Made by a program: the position numbers and the translations under genes. DNA of 64,000 nt from assembly GCA_008828725.1 (NCBI GenBank), contig MEHQ01003258.1, forward strand, positions 145,305-209,304. The letters run 5' to 3'. Below the pieces are notes generated by a model. That model ran no database searches. It was not told the origin of the DNA and saw nothing but the letters and a program-made list of their open reading frames with translations. How positions within the stretch are numbered: the stretch's first letter is position 1; every line of letters starts with the position of its first letter. Positions 33,645 through 44,059 of the stretch are shown piece after piece. The DNA is from Saccharina japonica. Lineage: Eukaryota; Sar; Phaeophyceae; Laminariales; Laminariaceae.

Positions 33645-35184
33645 CTGCAAGAGACGGATAGGGGCGATAGCAGAAGCCCCGGGTCACGCAGTCGGAAGCT
33701 AGTGTCTCTGCGGGTACCATGTGGGCTTCCTGATATTTGTCACGAAACAAACTGTTTGGCATTACGGCGCACCGAACAGGTGTGCAAGCTAAACACATAA
33801 CGATGTCAACTCTATACCCCAGGCCTATTGATGATTGCAAACACTGTGGCGTCTGATATAAACAACTCGTCTGTGAAATTGTATGCGTCAATGTCCAGGG
33901 CTGGACATATGATACGAAGAAAAGCCGGTGGCTCAGGCGTCGACAATGACCACGGCGATGGTTTACCTCCCAGACGATGACGGCGCGATGGTCCTCTCGT
34001 GGCTCGTACGGGTATCAAGATACCCAAACTAACGCTAGTGTACCGCGCTGTCACATTGGGGCGTGGGTCTACTGCTTGACTCAAATATCATATTTACGGC
34101 ACAAGACGGAGGCATCCACGGTGTGCAATATACATCACACAGGCCCTGTTGACGAAAGCTGTACGCATGAATGTACCACCTTAGACCAACCAGTGGTTGA
34201 CGTAGTTGAATCCCATGACACAAGCACGTTGAGGTGGAGTTAGGAAGGGTGACAATCCGCCGAACCTTTTCAAGCTAGGGATCGGATCGACAATAGGTGG
34301 TACAGAGGGTTCCCGTATATACCGCACCATAGAACCAAACCTAGCGAGACAAACAGGAAATATTGAAGAAACGTCGTAACAGAGTCGTATTCTTAAATCT
34401 GTTTCGATATACTTTCAGAAGACGTGCCGCAACATAATACACGCGTGAAAAGAGCATTGTAAGAGAAAACTTAGGGAGAGCTACAATCTACGCGCCGTTC
34501 ACAACTGCGTACGCATGCGGAACACACATCGCTCGGCGACACAGACCCATACAAACTCAGGCAGGCGTGCAGAGAGTCAATCCCAGAGGTTCGTGCGCCT
34601 GGAGGTGGTGGTGCGTCAACCATTGTCGACAAAATTAAAATGTAACGTACGCTCAGATCAAGCTTCCAACACTATTATCGTCACCATCTTGCTTAATCTC
34701 CAATAATTCTCTTCGTTTTGACCGGACGGGATTACATAAAGTCTCGAGAAGATCGAACCTGATGTTAAGTTCCGGCTCCTTGTTGTTTGCGGGGTATGTG
34801 CGGGCGCGTTGATGTGCAATTAGCATCGACATCGGGGATTATACGTGATAGCAAGCAGGTAAAGTGCACCTTGCATATCCAGGGCTTACTGGCTCACTCG
34901 CGAAGGCACCGGTGTGCTCTGTTATGCCGACAGACATTACTGTCCGTCGATTTATATCTGCTGAGAGGTTGGGTGTTATCGATTAACGGTGTCGCGTTTG
35001 CCATTGTGCGGGCGTACGCAATACCCACAACATGGTCGTTCCACCTTGGAGACGTGAACACCGTCAACGTATCAAGAAACGGAGACAACACAACCATATG
35101 CCTCCCCTGATCAACAACATGCAGCGAGCCAAACTCGCCATATCAACGTGTGGGTGCGTCGGGCGGAGAAAGCATCTTCGATAG
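33645..35184. other. No gene established
   Basis: A minus frame at 33812-34084 ends DELFISDATVFAIINRPGV, beta-strand-like and adjacent to the rung exon, so perhaps another decayed exon. The rest shows competing short frames on both strands. Confidence 0.3.
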
Positions 35185-35277
35185 CCAGGGACCCTAGGAC
35201 TTCGAACCCAGCTTTGGTTGGAACTCAACGAAGTCCCGGTTGTAGAGGAGTGCGCCCAACTACTCAGCGATCACTGG
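35185..35277 (-). repeat. tRNA-like sequence, 93 nt
   Basis: On the minus strand, CCAGTGA at the 5' end pairs with TCCCTGG at the 3' end (6 of 7 pairs). GCTGAGTAGTTGGGCGC resembles a D-arm / box A. GGGTTCGAAGTCC resembles a T-arm / box B, with an 8-nt loop and a paired CTGGG/CCTAG stem. The variable region is long. It looks like a decayed tRNA or the head of a tRNA-derived SINE. Confidence 0.6.
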
Positions 35278-36089
35278 TGTTGACCTGCGTAGTTCGTGTG
35301 TGTTGGAGTGCCCAGACTTCATGTTGGGGTTTTGCGGATAGCCTCGGTTGTCCAAACACAAATGAACCGCCTCCATTATACCGTTGAATGGCTTACTACC
35401 ACAGTAAACGGTGATGTTTTGCTGCTTACATGATGTGCAACGCTACCTGCCGAACGTAATGGGCAACATATTCCTCGAAGCAGGTGCATAGTGCATTATA
35501 GTACCAATGCGATGGGTGACCGCCAAACCGATTGTGACCAAGGGGGCCCGCTGGGTTGTGACGACAGGCGCAAACCAAGACGAAGGATTCTCGCATCATC
35601 ACGTTAGAAGACCGGCCATATCGCTAATCGAGCGTAGGCACTGCGTTAGGGGGCGCTACCTAATGTAACCCAGGAATACTGTTGCATCAATAATTACACT
35701 TCAAGACGTGTCACGGTTTGTCGTACAAATGAACCGGCCGTAGATCGGTTTCCAACACGGTGTGGGTTCAACTAAATAAAGGCTGCAGGTTTGTAGATCG
35801 GATTGGTCCAACTTATATGTAACCGGTATATTGGTACATGGCACCAGTTTCATTGGTATCAGGATCGACTACAGTAGGTCGCTAAACAACCAAAATACTG
35901 TAATGAAATACTCTTGAGCTGTTGCACAAGAAAAAAAACATCTCCATAATCATGCACATATGTCGACACGGACAGAGTGTCATCGATGATAAAAAAACCC
36001 GACGAAAAACCAAGTATCGACATTGTGGTGGGGTGCGGTTTGATGGCATAAAGACGTAGAGGTCCATACGCATATATGGTGATGTGCAG
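35278..36089. other. No gene seen
   Basis: No coding or repeat structure recognised. Confidence 0.4.
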
Positions 36090-36600
36090 TCACTACGCAG
36101 TGGTTCGAGTATATGTGTATATTAGTTTAGATATTCGGACAAATTCAGCTTGCGGACAGACTACAAGGTTGTCTTACTCGTAGTACGCTTTATTGTACGC
36201 CCGAAGAATCACCATCAGGAACGATGCTGAGAACGCTGGTAGGATGTTACCAGAACGATGTGATGAATATTACAGGGAACCTGTACTGGCCACCGCAAAG
36301 TATAAATGCCCGAAACACTGGCCGTGTACCCAGGTGATGAGGTGGTGGCATCCCCCACTTCAATGAGTCCTTTCGTCTTCTCCTTCCGTTTTTTCGTCCC
36401 TTTTTCTCTTCATCTCTCACATCAATATTATTTCCAGTTTCGCCACATAAGCTCCTTTTCCAACCATGGCTTTCCTTCTTCACGAGTGATGTTCGGCGAC
36501 ACTTCGTCCACCTCTACCTCCCCTCGTCACGGAGACAGAGTCTCGACACACCGTCCTTCTTTCAGGTTATGAACCTCGGGTTCGGTCTACACATCGATTT
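36090..36600 (+). repeat. Direct repeat pair with 38260-38740, left copy
   Basis: Starts GATGTGCAGTCACTA, contains AACGATGCTGAGAACGCTG, ACAGGGAAC and CCACATAAG, and ends in a C/T-rich stretch. The same order occurs 2.17 kb to the right. Both copies contain an 80-90 codon plus frame with alignable Ser/Phe/His-rich residues, but substitutions are not biased to third positions as far as I can see. Confidence 0.6.
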
Positions 36601-36657
36601 TCGAGCTCTCGTTACACAACCGGAGACAACATCATCACAGTCTAATATATCACAACA

Positions 36658-36729
36658 AGAAAACTCGACAACACCTCCGCCAACGTCTTCACCAAGAACA
36701 TGGGTGCCACCATCTCCAGCACATTTTAG
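36658..36729 (+). pseudogene. Possible Copia RNase H end fragment
   Basis: The plus strand reads RKLDNTSANVFTKNMGATIS before a stop. N-x-A-[D/N]-[V/I]-F-T-K is the conserved C-terminal motif of Ty1/Copia polyproteins. The context on either side gives no further match. Confidence 0.33.
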
Positions 36730-37876
36730 ACCAGCTAGATAAGTAACAAAATCCAGCCAAAACGCCAAAATCACCTTGTCCGCACTTGCTGTTTCTGGCC
36801 AAGAAGGGAGCTTGACGAATATGTTTTGGCTTACAATTCTGAGCAAAATTTATGTTTGCCCGCAACATCAATAAGCGACACCAACAGGCTTACAATCTGG
36901 GAGAAGCGACCCAGCACAATATTACTGCGGACTGGCTGCTCGGATAGGTCTTCACCTTCTCTTCAGGTATTCGTCGCGGTCAGCTACGCTTCACAGATAT
37001 TCCTCCAAGCAACAGGGTTCTGCTCTTCTTTATTTACCCATTCATGCAATCTACAAAACATCTGGAGCATGCTCAACACCAACAGCAGTCCAAAATGGAA
37101 GATCATCAGCACGAGAAGCAACGACTACTACAGCAGTGCCGTGCTGAAGGTTGTCCTGCTGTCTCTTCTTTATCTTGCTTTTGGAGATGAGGGTACGTTT
37201 CCATAGTTTTATTTTTAGCTTTGCTGTATAGCATTCATACAAGTTCCTATCACATATTCCAGTATATCACTAAAATGCCTAACTTAAATATCGATTGTTT
37301 AGATGTCGTGGGATCCATCGAGGGGGGGGGTAACACAACATTTTTCTTGAGCTCAATTCTCAAGCATATAACGCGCCCGTCGACACAATAGCACCACGAG
37401 TATATTACGTCATACATTGACGTTCACTGTTGTCTATCGCCAAAATATCTGTAGTCGTAAATGTCTTTTAAGTGCGTCCGTACGTATGTGTACGGGAATT
37501 ATTCGTAAGATTGTTTTCCGTACTGGACGAACGTTCTCAGTTTTTAGGGTTTACAATTCGGTTTTTATTTTTGTATCAATTTAGGGGGTGCATTGAACAC
37601 CCAGCAGACGGGTTGACCAGGTGTTGTAGGATTTGTAAGAGTACGTACGCACCTCTATACCGAACACTGGACAAAACGTCCAACTTTTACCATAGGTCTC
37701 TTCAACTATCCAATATTGGTTGCAGCACAATTTGGACGTTTATTCGTACTGGTGCATATTAAGGCAACGTTATTTTCGTCTGAGCATAAACCCAGACTTT
37801 CAACGTTTCTGCAAGTATACGTCCTATTTCCGTAGCCCTATTGTCGACGTGTTCAAATAAGGGGCCGTGTTGCAAG
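36730..37876. other. No gene established
   Basis: Plus frame 36826-37206 (126 codons) is Ser/Leu-rich and without motifs. A G-run is at 37322. A relic of Copia-like sequence may extend into the first few hundred bases. Confidence 0.3.
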
Positions 37877-37943
37877 TGTGTGTGTGTTCGTCACATTAAA
37901 CCTTCCTTTCTACCCGTCGACATCCAGCACACCCAGTGTCCCA
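37877..37943 (+). repeat. Dispersed repeat (TTCACATTAAACC family), second copy
   Basis: Nearly identical to 10829-10905 from GTGTGTGTTC through CACCCAGTGTCC, then diverges. No visible target duplication. Confidence 0.78.
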
Positions 37944-38259
37944 AGTACAGCGGATTGTTTTCTACGCTTTTCATTGTTGGTTTTGCCTCAGTGGTCATGC
38001 ACAACCACCGTCCGTTTTGCTGATATGAGTACAACCATATCGCCGGCATTCTCACACGGGACTAAACACGTACCAATGAACTCTGTGTTTACTGTTTTCC
38101 ATATTGCAGGTGCCACCGCGCAGGGCTGAATGTGTTGTACCTTTCGTTCATTGATTTATGATTGTTTTACCAGCATCAGGTTTCTCCACTGTAAGCGTTT
38201 TTCTTGCTACTGACCTCCATCACGGAGGCGCGTTATAAATGGACGTTAATATACATACA

Positions 38260-38740
38260 TATATACTGTGACGTGCAGTCACTAAGCACGGATACGAATA
38301 TATGAGTGTCTTCATTTAGGTATTCGGGTAAATGCAATAAGCCGATAGATTAAGTTTGTCTTATTACTCGTAGTATGGTATTTTGTATGACAAAATCATC
38401 AGAAACGATGCTGATAACGCTGCTACAACGTTACTAGAACGTTATAGAGAACCTTACAGGGAACAGTCCAGGATTCCGAAATAATGAGGTGCAGGCGACC
38501 CCCATCTCGATCAATCGTCTCCTCGTCTCCTCTCTTATCCTCTTGTTCTCCGTATATCTTGATCTCTCAGATCCATATTCTGTCCACTGTGACCACATAA
38601 GTGCCTTTTCAAACAATGACTTTCTTTATCATTTTACGAGTGATCTTGACAGACACCTCAATGCCACCTCTGCCATCTCTCTTCACACAGACGCATCATC
38701 GACACATAGTCATCCGTTCCGGATTTAGAGCTCGTCTGAA
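38260..38740 (+). repeat. Direct repeat pair, right copy
   Basis: Counterpart of 36090-36600, with several indels. The shared blocks are GACGTGCAGTCACTAAGC, AACGATGCTGATAACGCTG, TTACAGGGAAC and CCACATAAGTGCCTTTTC. Confidence 0.6.
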
Positions 38741-40059
38741 ATTTTTCATGGTCAACACGGTCTCCCAGTCATCAATGTCTGCGCAGAAGGCTTATGAAAA
38801 GGTTCCACGAAAACAAACACTATTGTGCCTTCGAGCCATGCAAAACATAACATTTCCAGGAAGAACGTATAACCAATCCACATCGGCAGTACCTCCCCGT
38901 GAGGTGTACAGCGTGCCTGCCTACGTTTCCCAATATAGGTAGTTTCCTGCGTGAACCTTCCACGAACGTAGCCTGATCACTGTTAACAATGTTTTGAATG
39001 TGTCTCGTGGAACTCCTGTAGAAGGACAGTAGCTACTGCCAGATGATCACTGATGGTATGTTCAAAATGCCGACAGTATAGACGCGTCCCATTCGACCTC
39101 TTGTGCGTTCAGCAATCCGCACCTGTGTGGCTAAACCTTATGTTGTTAATACAAAACATCAACACGAACCGCCTGCCGACATATTCGTTGAAGAAGAAGG
39201 TCGACTGTCGCCGTCCTTTCCCAGGTATTTGTTGACGAAGGGCCAGTACAGGTGTAAATCGATCTTCTGCGAGCGCGGGAGTTCCCTGGTTGTAGCAGAG
39301 AGGTTTTGTTGTACACATGCCGTAGACGGTAGAACGGAGCAACGCCTTTGTCCATCGACGCCGACGCCCGGAGATCAATACTCGACTTCGGGAGATTTGT
39401 GCTTGGTATCCTTCGCGCTCTGTGTATGGTTTGTGTGGCCTCCAGGATACTTAAGTTTGCTATTCGTGTTGGTGACTAACATAGGGCAGTTGAGGGAAAC
39501 GTGTGATGGCGTTGTCACAGTTCAAACAATCAACGGACTCCGCTGTCATAGCGACACCACGTCCACCACTGCTGCCAGGTACAGTATCGCTCCTGGACAG
39601 TTTCCTGTACACCGCTTTCGTCCACTCCTCTGGAGCAAGGTGAAGTCAAAAGTCGGACGTCTATACATCGTAAACTTGCTTATCTCGTACTCGGGTACGT
39701 TAAACGCCTTGGACGGGGACGTCATAGTCAATATTGCACTGACACTATGTAGAGGAAATTTATGTATATCCATCCCACGGGGAAGGAACACGTTGAGCTT
39801 GGCACTCTTGCTTAAAACAAAACACTACAGTCGGTCGTGTTCCATGAAATTGAAGTGCGCTTAAGGAACAGTTACAGGGAATGTACTGAAGCGGGAGGGT
39901 GTTTACTTCCAACACTGAACCCTCCCTGCTAGAATAAACCGCCGTAGTTTCGAATGTTGCGTGGGTCTGCCGGCAATGTTTGCCATGTGTTGTTTCAAAA
40001 AACAATTAGTGTACAACGCACATCCTAAGATATTCAAAACCTACTCAGCCGATACCCAT
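38741..40059. other. Long open frames on both strands, no gene established
   Basis: A 253-codon plus frame from 39103 ends at 39864. Its composition is Cys/Arg/Ser-rich and it has no domain I recognise. Overlapping minus frames (39109-39378, 39546-39791) are equally protein-like. Given the minus-strand beta-helix exons nearby, the minus strand may be the original coding strand. Confidence 0.3.
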
Positions 40060-40400
40060 TTTACACCACACACGATCACAGAACTATGTCTTGGGAGGTC
40101 CAATGTTTGAACATAACCTATTCGGCCGAATTCAAAGGATGTTTTAGAGAATTATACCGAGGAAAATGGACACAGGACGGGATTGTTAAACAAGAAGGAT
40201 ACCTACCCTATAAATAGTAAAGTATACGCAGGGGTGATTCAGAGATCTGGTTTGCCCATCGACGATATATAGGAGGGTCGAAAACCGATAAGAGTTCTTG
40301 AACATAAAATTGAAGCGCGAATGACAACTAGATCTGGTCCTGTACTCCTTCAATGACGTCGATCGGGGCCCATTGTCACTGTATACGTATTGATTTAATT
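40060..40400. repeat. Diverged repeat pair with 21950-22390
   Basis: Contains CTTGGGAGGTCCAATGTTTG and AATGACGTCGATCGGGGCCC in the same order as the left copy. Confidence 0.5.
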
Positions 40401-40512
40401 ATAAAACCGGACTGTGAGTGGTTCGCCACGTACGCGTTTAGAGTGCGTGCTGGGTGGAAAATGAACAGTATCGTTGGAAGCATTCTACACATATAAGGGT
40501 AGAGGCACCTAG

Positions 40513-40647
40513 CAACGAAACGGTATCAACGTGATCTCTGCTAAGGGGGTCTATTCTTGGAAGGTTAACGAATTTGGCAGAGTAGTGGCGGCAAAGGCAA
40601 GGTTGGTAGCGAGAGGCTTTGGGCAGCGTGCAGGAGTTGACTATTAA
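40513..40647 (+). pseudogene. Ty1/Copia reverse-transcriptase fragment
   Basis: The plus strand codes NEFGRVVAAKARLVARGFGQ, then RAGVDY and a stop, flanked upstream by a SW-K-V match. [K/D]-x-x-G-x-[V/I]-x-x-[Y/K]-K-A-R-L-V-A-[R/K]-G-[F/Y]-x-Q-x-x-G-[V/I]-D-Y is the start of the Copia RT domain. A TAG precedes the segment and a TAA follows directly at the conserved Tyr, so only about 44 codons survive. No LTRs are recognisable around it. Confidence 0.85.
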
Positions 40648-40669
40648 CTACTTGAGCTAGTGGGGATTA

Positions 40670-40955
40670 ACTAATTTAGCGAAAGAGGGAGAATAATAAT
40701 AAAAACACAATACCACGTATGTGTGACAAGTCAGCCTATCTACGTATGTGTACAATACAATAAAATGTTTTTGGTAGGTTTTTCGTGGTATGGGGGGGGT
40801 ATAATTAATTAAGATAGCGAATGAGGGATATTCTTATAAAAACACACTATCAATACCACGTATGTGTGACAAGTCAGCCTATCTACGTATGTGTACAATA
40901 CAAAAAAAAGTTTTAGGTAGGTTGTTCGTGGTATGGGGGGGTATAATTAACTGTG
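40670..40955 (+). repeat. Tandem duplication, about 140-bp units
   Basis: Two units share TACCACGTATGTGTGACAAG, TCAGCCTATCTACGTATGTG and a final TTCGTGGTATGGGGGGG-TATAATTAA. Each is bounded by ATACCACG and CGTGGTAT in inverted orientation. The leader TTTAGCGAATGAGGGAGAA also appears alone near 43755. Confidence 0.88.
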
Positions 40956-41084
40956 TTTGTATTGCAGTCGACTGAGTATCATTCGCGTTGCTAGTCTCCA
41001 GTCTTGAAACAAAATGCAAGTACTCGCATCTGTCCAGCGTGTTTCCTGCGGGCTCAAGGGTAGTTCCTCCTTGTGTTCAATGTT

Positions 41085-42360
41085 GCACAGATGCTCCTAG
41101 TACCTTGGAGTAAAGTAAGGAGTATATTGGAGATAAAATATCTCAGGTGCTTCGTGTACTCGGAGTATTTCGGGGTTCGATACTCCGGGATACTGCTCGT
41201 ACTCGGAGTATTTCGGGTATGAACACTCTCGATATTTCGTGTCCTTAGAGTATGTCGGGTTTTTGGGGCTTCAGTACTGCTCATACTCCAAGTACTCCAA
41301 GTATTCAGGCCGCCAGTACTCTAACTCGGAGTACGAAATGTACTCGAACTCGGAGTATACTCTGAGTGTGAAGTACCTAAGGAGCACCTTTGCATCATTA
41401 ACAAGCCTCGACCGTCATTGCTCCCAGGTTCTGGGAGGATGTGACTGGCGTTTATAGCATTTCAAAATTCACAGATGCTCCCTTTACCTCGGGCTATAAT
41501 TAGAGTTTTCTCGAGAAAAAATACTTCAGGTATCGTAATCATGCGAAGGTTCGCACCGGGTGCGATCGCGTTTTTAAATGTTTCTACGTTGTGTTTTTTA
41601 TCGCACCCTAGTGCTATCTCTCCGATGGGTGCGTTCTCTCCGATGGGGGTGCGGAAACACAATTAAATCATGCCGTTCTTCTATTTTGGCGCACCCCCGG
41701 TGCGACCTCTCCGATGGGTGCGCTGCTGAATCGAAATACACCGGGCCGTACTGGGGCAACGGTGCTGCGTAAATGACTCAAAGCTACCTAAAAGGACTTG
41801 ACCTGCCATGCGTTGGTAAAGTACGTTTGAGAGGAGTGGCACACTGGTGATATATCATCGGAGTATGAAAGAAATGATAATATTACCTACTATACAGACC
41901 CGCTGTGGTGGCCCTCAAATTTCTATTTATGTCGGAGAGATCGCACCGGAGTGTGATCTCTCCAAAGGGGGTGCGAAAACACGATTAAATGTTTCTACCT
42001 TGTGTATTTTATCGCACCCCGGTGCTATCTCTCCGATGAGTGCCAACCTTCCGATGGGTGCGAACCTTCGCATGATTACGGTACTTTGTGTACTCGCAGT
42101 AATTCGGTGTCCAATCCTCTCGATACTCGGAGTACTCCGAGCAATTTACATGTTTTTAATTCGAGTACTACTGCTTGTATTCGAGTATAAGTACTGCTCA
42201 TCCTCCCAGTATACTCGTAGTATTTGGGCTTTCAGTACTGCTTGTACTTCAAGTACTCCGAGTATTTAGGCCACCAGTACTCTAATACTCTCAGTACTCG
42301 GAGTACAAAAAATACTCGATACTCCGAGTATACTAAGAGTATCGAGTATACAGCAGTATA
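41085..42360 (+). repeat. ACTCGGAGTA-rich dispersed element with nested MITE
   Basis: The first half, 41085-41465, starts CACAGATGCTCC and ends at GTTTATAGCATTTC. The second half starts CACAGATGCTCCC at 41470 and resumes after the nested element at 42081, with CTTTGTGTACTCGCAG. It is collinear with 6740-7450 and 27149-27890. The CGTACTCGGAGTATTTCGGG phrases are its internal repeats. Confidence 0.8.
41534..42080. mobile_element. 547-bp MITE with perfect 24-bp inverted ends
   Basis: Ends are CGTAATCATGCGAAGG followed by TTCGCACC, exact over 24 bp at 41534-41557 and 42057-42080. The host repeat reads AGGTA then CTTTG across the insertion, giving a probable 3-bp GTA duplication with one extra base. 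Inside, CTCTCCGATGGGTGCG recurs at least five times in variants, and TTAAATGTTTCTAC..TTGTGT is duplicated between the left and right halves. No coding capacity. Confidence 0.85.
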
Positions 42361-42427
42361 GAAACAGCCGTAAAATAATAAGGCTGCTGCTGCTGTAAAG
42401 ACTGAGTATATACGGAGAGGCCAAAAC

Positions 42428-42600
42428 CTGACGACTTGGGCCATCTGATTCTCAAATCGAAAAAATTCCGGTCAGATTTTGCATAATCGGACTGCATACA
42501 TACGTAGGACGGTGCGATTTGAGAATCCGATGACCCAAGTCGTCATATTTTGGCGACGACTTGGATCATCAGAATTTCAAATCGAAAAATGGCATGGTCT
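42428..42600. repeat. Inverted repeat, about 32-bp arms, plus a direct third copy
   Basis: TGACGACTTGGGCCATCTGA TTCTCAAATCG (42430-42460) is inverted as CGATTTGAGAATCCGATGAC CCAAGTCGTCA (42511-42541). It appears again directly as GACGACTTGGATCATCAGAA from 42555. This is a hairpin-forming, MITE-like remnant. Confidence 0.75.
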
Positions 42601-43610
42601 CCAAATTCAAGATGTTATCCATGCAGCAAGAAAGCAGCAGCAGCAGCAGCACGATCGATGAGTTGGATGGTGACACAGCGACGTTGCTTCGCGCCCGACG
42701 CGCAGCCTACGATCGATGGGCCTCTCCGTTGCCAAACGACAGTCGGCTGGCGTGGGCTCGGGCCTAGAGACGAAGGGGAGCGCAGTCGGCGCGCGCCTCT
42801 CCGTACTCGTAGTCTTTACAGCAGCAACAGCAGCAGCAGCAGTACAGTGTACAGCAGTAGGTGTACAGCAGTCACAGTCAACGCTCGGATGCTCCGTTGT
42901 GTCCAAATACAAAATACCAAAACAGGTCGACTCGAGCGCACTCGGCGCGTCGCCGCCAGACCAGATGCAGCAAGCGTGGCTTCGGACGCCTGGGTTTTAC
43001 GCCCAGTACAGCGCACACGGCGCGTCTCTTCGCGGCGCCAGACCACAACAACAGCAGTTGGTCTTGCCGTTTGCTCAAATATCTGCACGTACGTATGATA
43101 CAACAAATCCGTGTTTTCTCGCATAACAAGACTGTTTTGATTTTCTTGAAAATTCGATCGGACCATAATCTGAAACTCAAAAATCGAACCGCATAGGAAA
43201 CGGCCATTTTGAGAAGCTGCTGTTGCTGCTGCTGCTGCTGCTGTACCGATTCAGAGTCATAGTTGCTGTTGCGAGCTGACGAGGCGGTCTATAGTGAGTG
43301 CGGCGTGGTATGTGCTGAGACTAATCACAACCCCCCTTCCCCTTGTTCATATAAAAATATCAATCATAGATGTGGAACTCCCAAAGGTCAGTCAGAGTGC
43401 TCGGCGTGTTTGCGTGTTGATCTGCTCGGTGCTTGCTGCTGTCCTCGGCGTGTCGCACACACCCCACCTCTGATGCTGTTACTCCGCAGAGGCGCATGGT
43501 TTGTGCTAGGCTGTCGAGGCGTGCAGAAACTAGCGCGATGCTGCTGCTGTGCGCCAAGAACGGGCTTTGAAGGTCGAGCGGACGAGGGGGTACCCGGGGT
43601 GTGATCTATG
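42601..43610. other. GC-rich CAG-containing stretch, no gene accepted
   Basis: Overlapping frames up to 182 codons occur on both strands, with CAG tracts at 42633, 42825 and 43216. The frame products are Ala/Ser/Arg-rich with no domain. A CpG-rich promoter or exon is possible, but I cannot support a model. Confidence 0.3.
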
Positions 43611-43612
43611 AG

Positions 43613-43690
43613 GGTCACTTATTCACTTGATTATCTCGGTCACTTTTTAGGGGGTCACTTATTAACTCGATTATCTCGATCACTTTTTTC
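43613..43690 (+). repeat. Two tandem ~39-bp units
   Basis: GGTCACTTATT-AC-T-GATTATCTCG-TCACTTTTT occurs twice in succession. Confidence 0.9.
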
Positions 43691-43993
43691 ACAGGAAATC
43701 TGTCACGCTTTTTAATTTCCAAATCCACTCCAGTCACAGACTGGAGAATATAGATTTAGCGAATGAGGGAGAAGAATATGGAGGCGATTAAAAATATATA
43801 TTAGGTGGAGTCAGTGGTGGAATCGGAAAATAATACCGCTGTGGCCGAAAAAAGAAGTAACGTAAATTAATCATATGAATGCGCCAACGTTCCTTATATT
43901 TGAGTCCATATCAATATATTTGATATTTGGTATGCAGGTGTTTCTAATGAAATAGACGTAGGTAGGTGTCGAAGCTGACATTACCACTCTGGG

Positions 43994-44052
43994 CGGGAAT
44001 ATAAGGACTTTGGATATTCACACGCCAAACAAATACGATCCTTATATTCCCG
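43994..44052. repeat. Perfect 14-bp inverted repeat (hairpin)
   Basis: CGGGAATATAAGGA at 43994-44007 and its reverse complement at 44039-44052, with a 31-nt loop. The ATAAGGAC word recurs at 16540 and 52737. Confidence 0.9.
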
Positions 44053-44059
44053 TCTAGAA

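Larger units (their letters stand above)
31571..33870. repeat. Old segmental duplication, right copy
   Basis: Counterpart of 12026-13950, with a collinear order of matching blocks. It has additionally received the retroelement tail (32207-32275) and the tRNA-like sequence (31989-32062). Confidence 0.62.

Noticed and set aside
39103..39864. 253-codon plus-strand frame as a gene
   Set aside because: No domain, Cys/Arg/Ser-rich composition, and competing open frames on the minus strand where the related exons lie. Kept only as an unexplained stretch.
42550..43098. 182-codon plus-strand frame as a gene
   Set aside because: Ser/Arg-rich, crosses CAG tracts, overlaps other equally long frames, and its start lies in the inverted repeat at 42428-42600.
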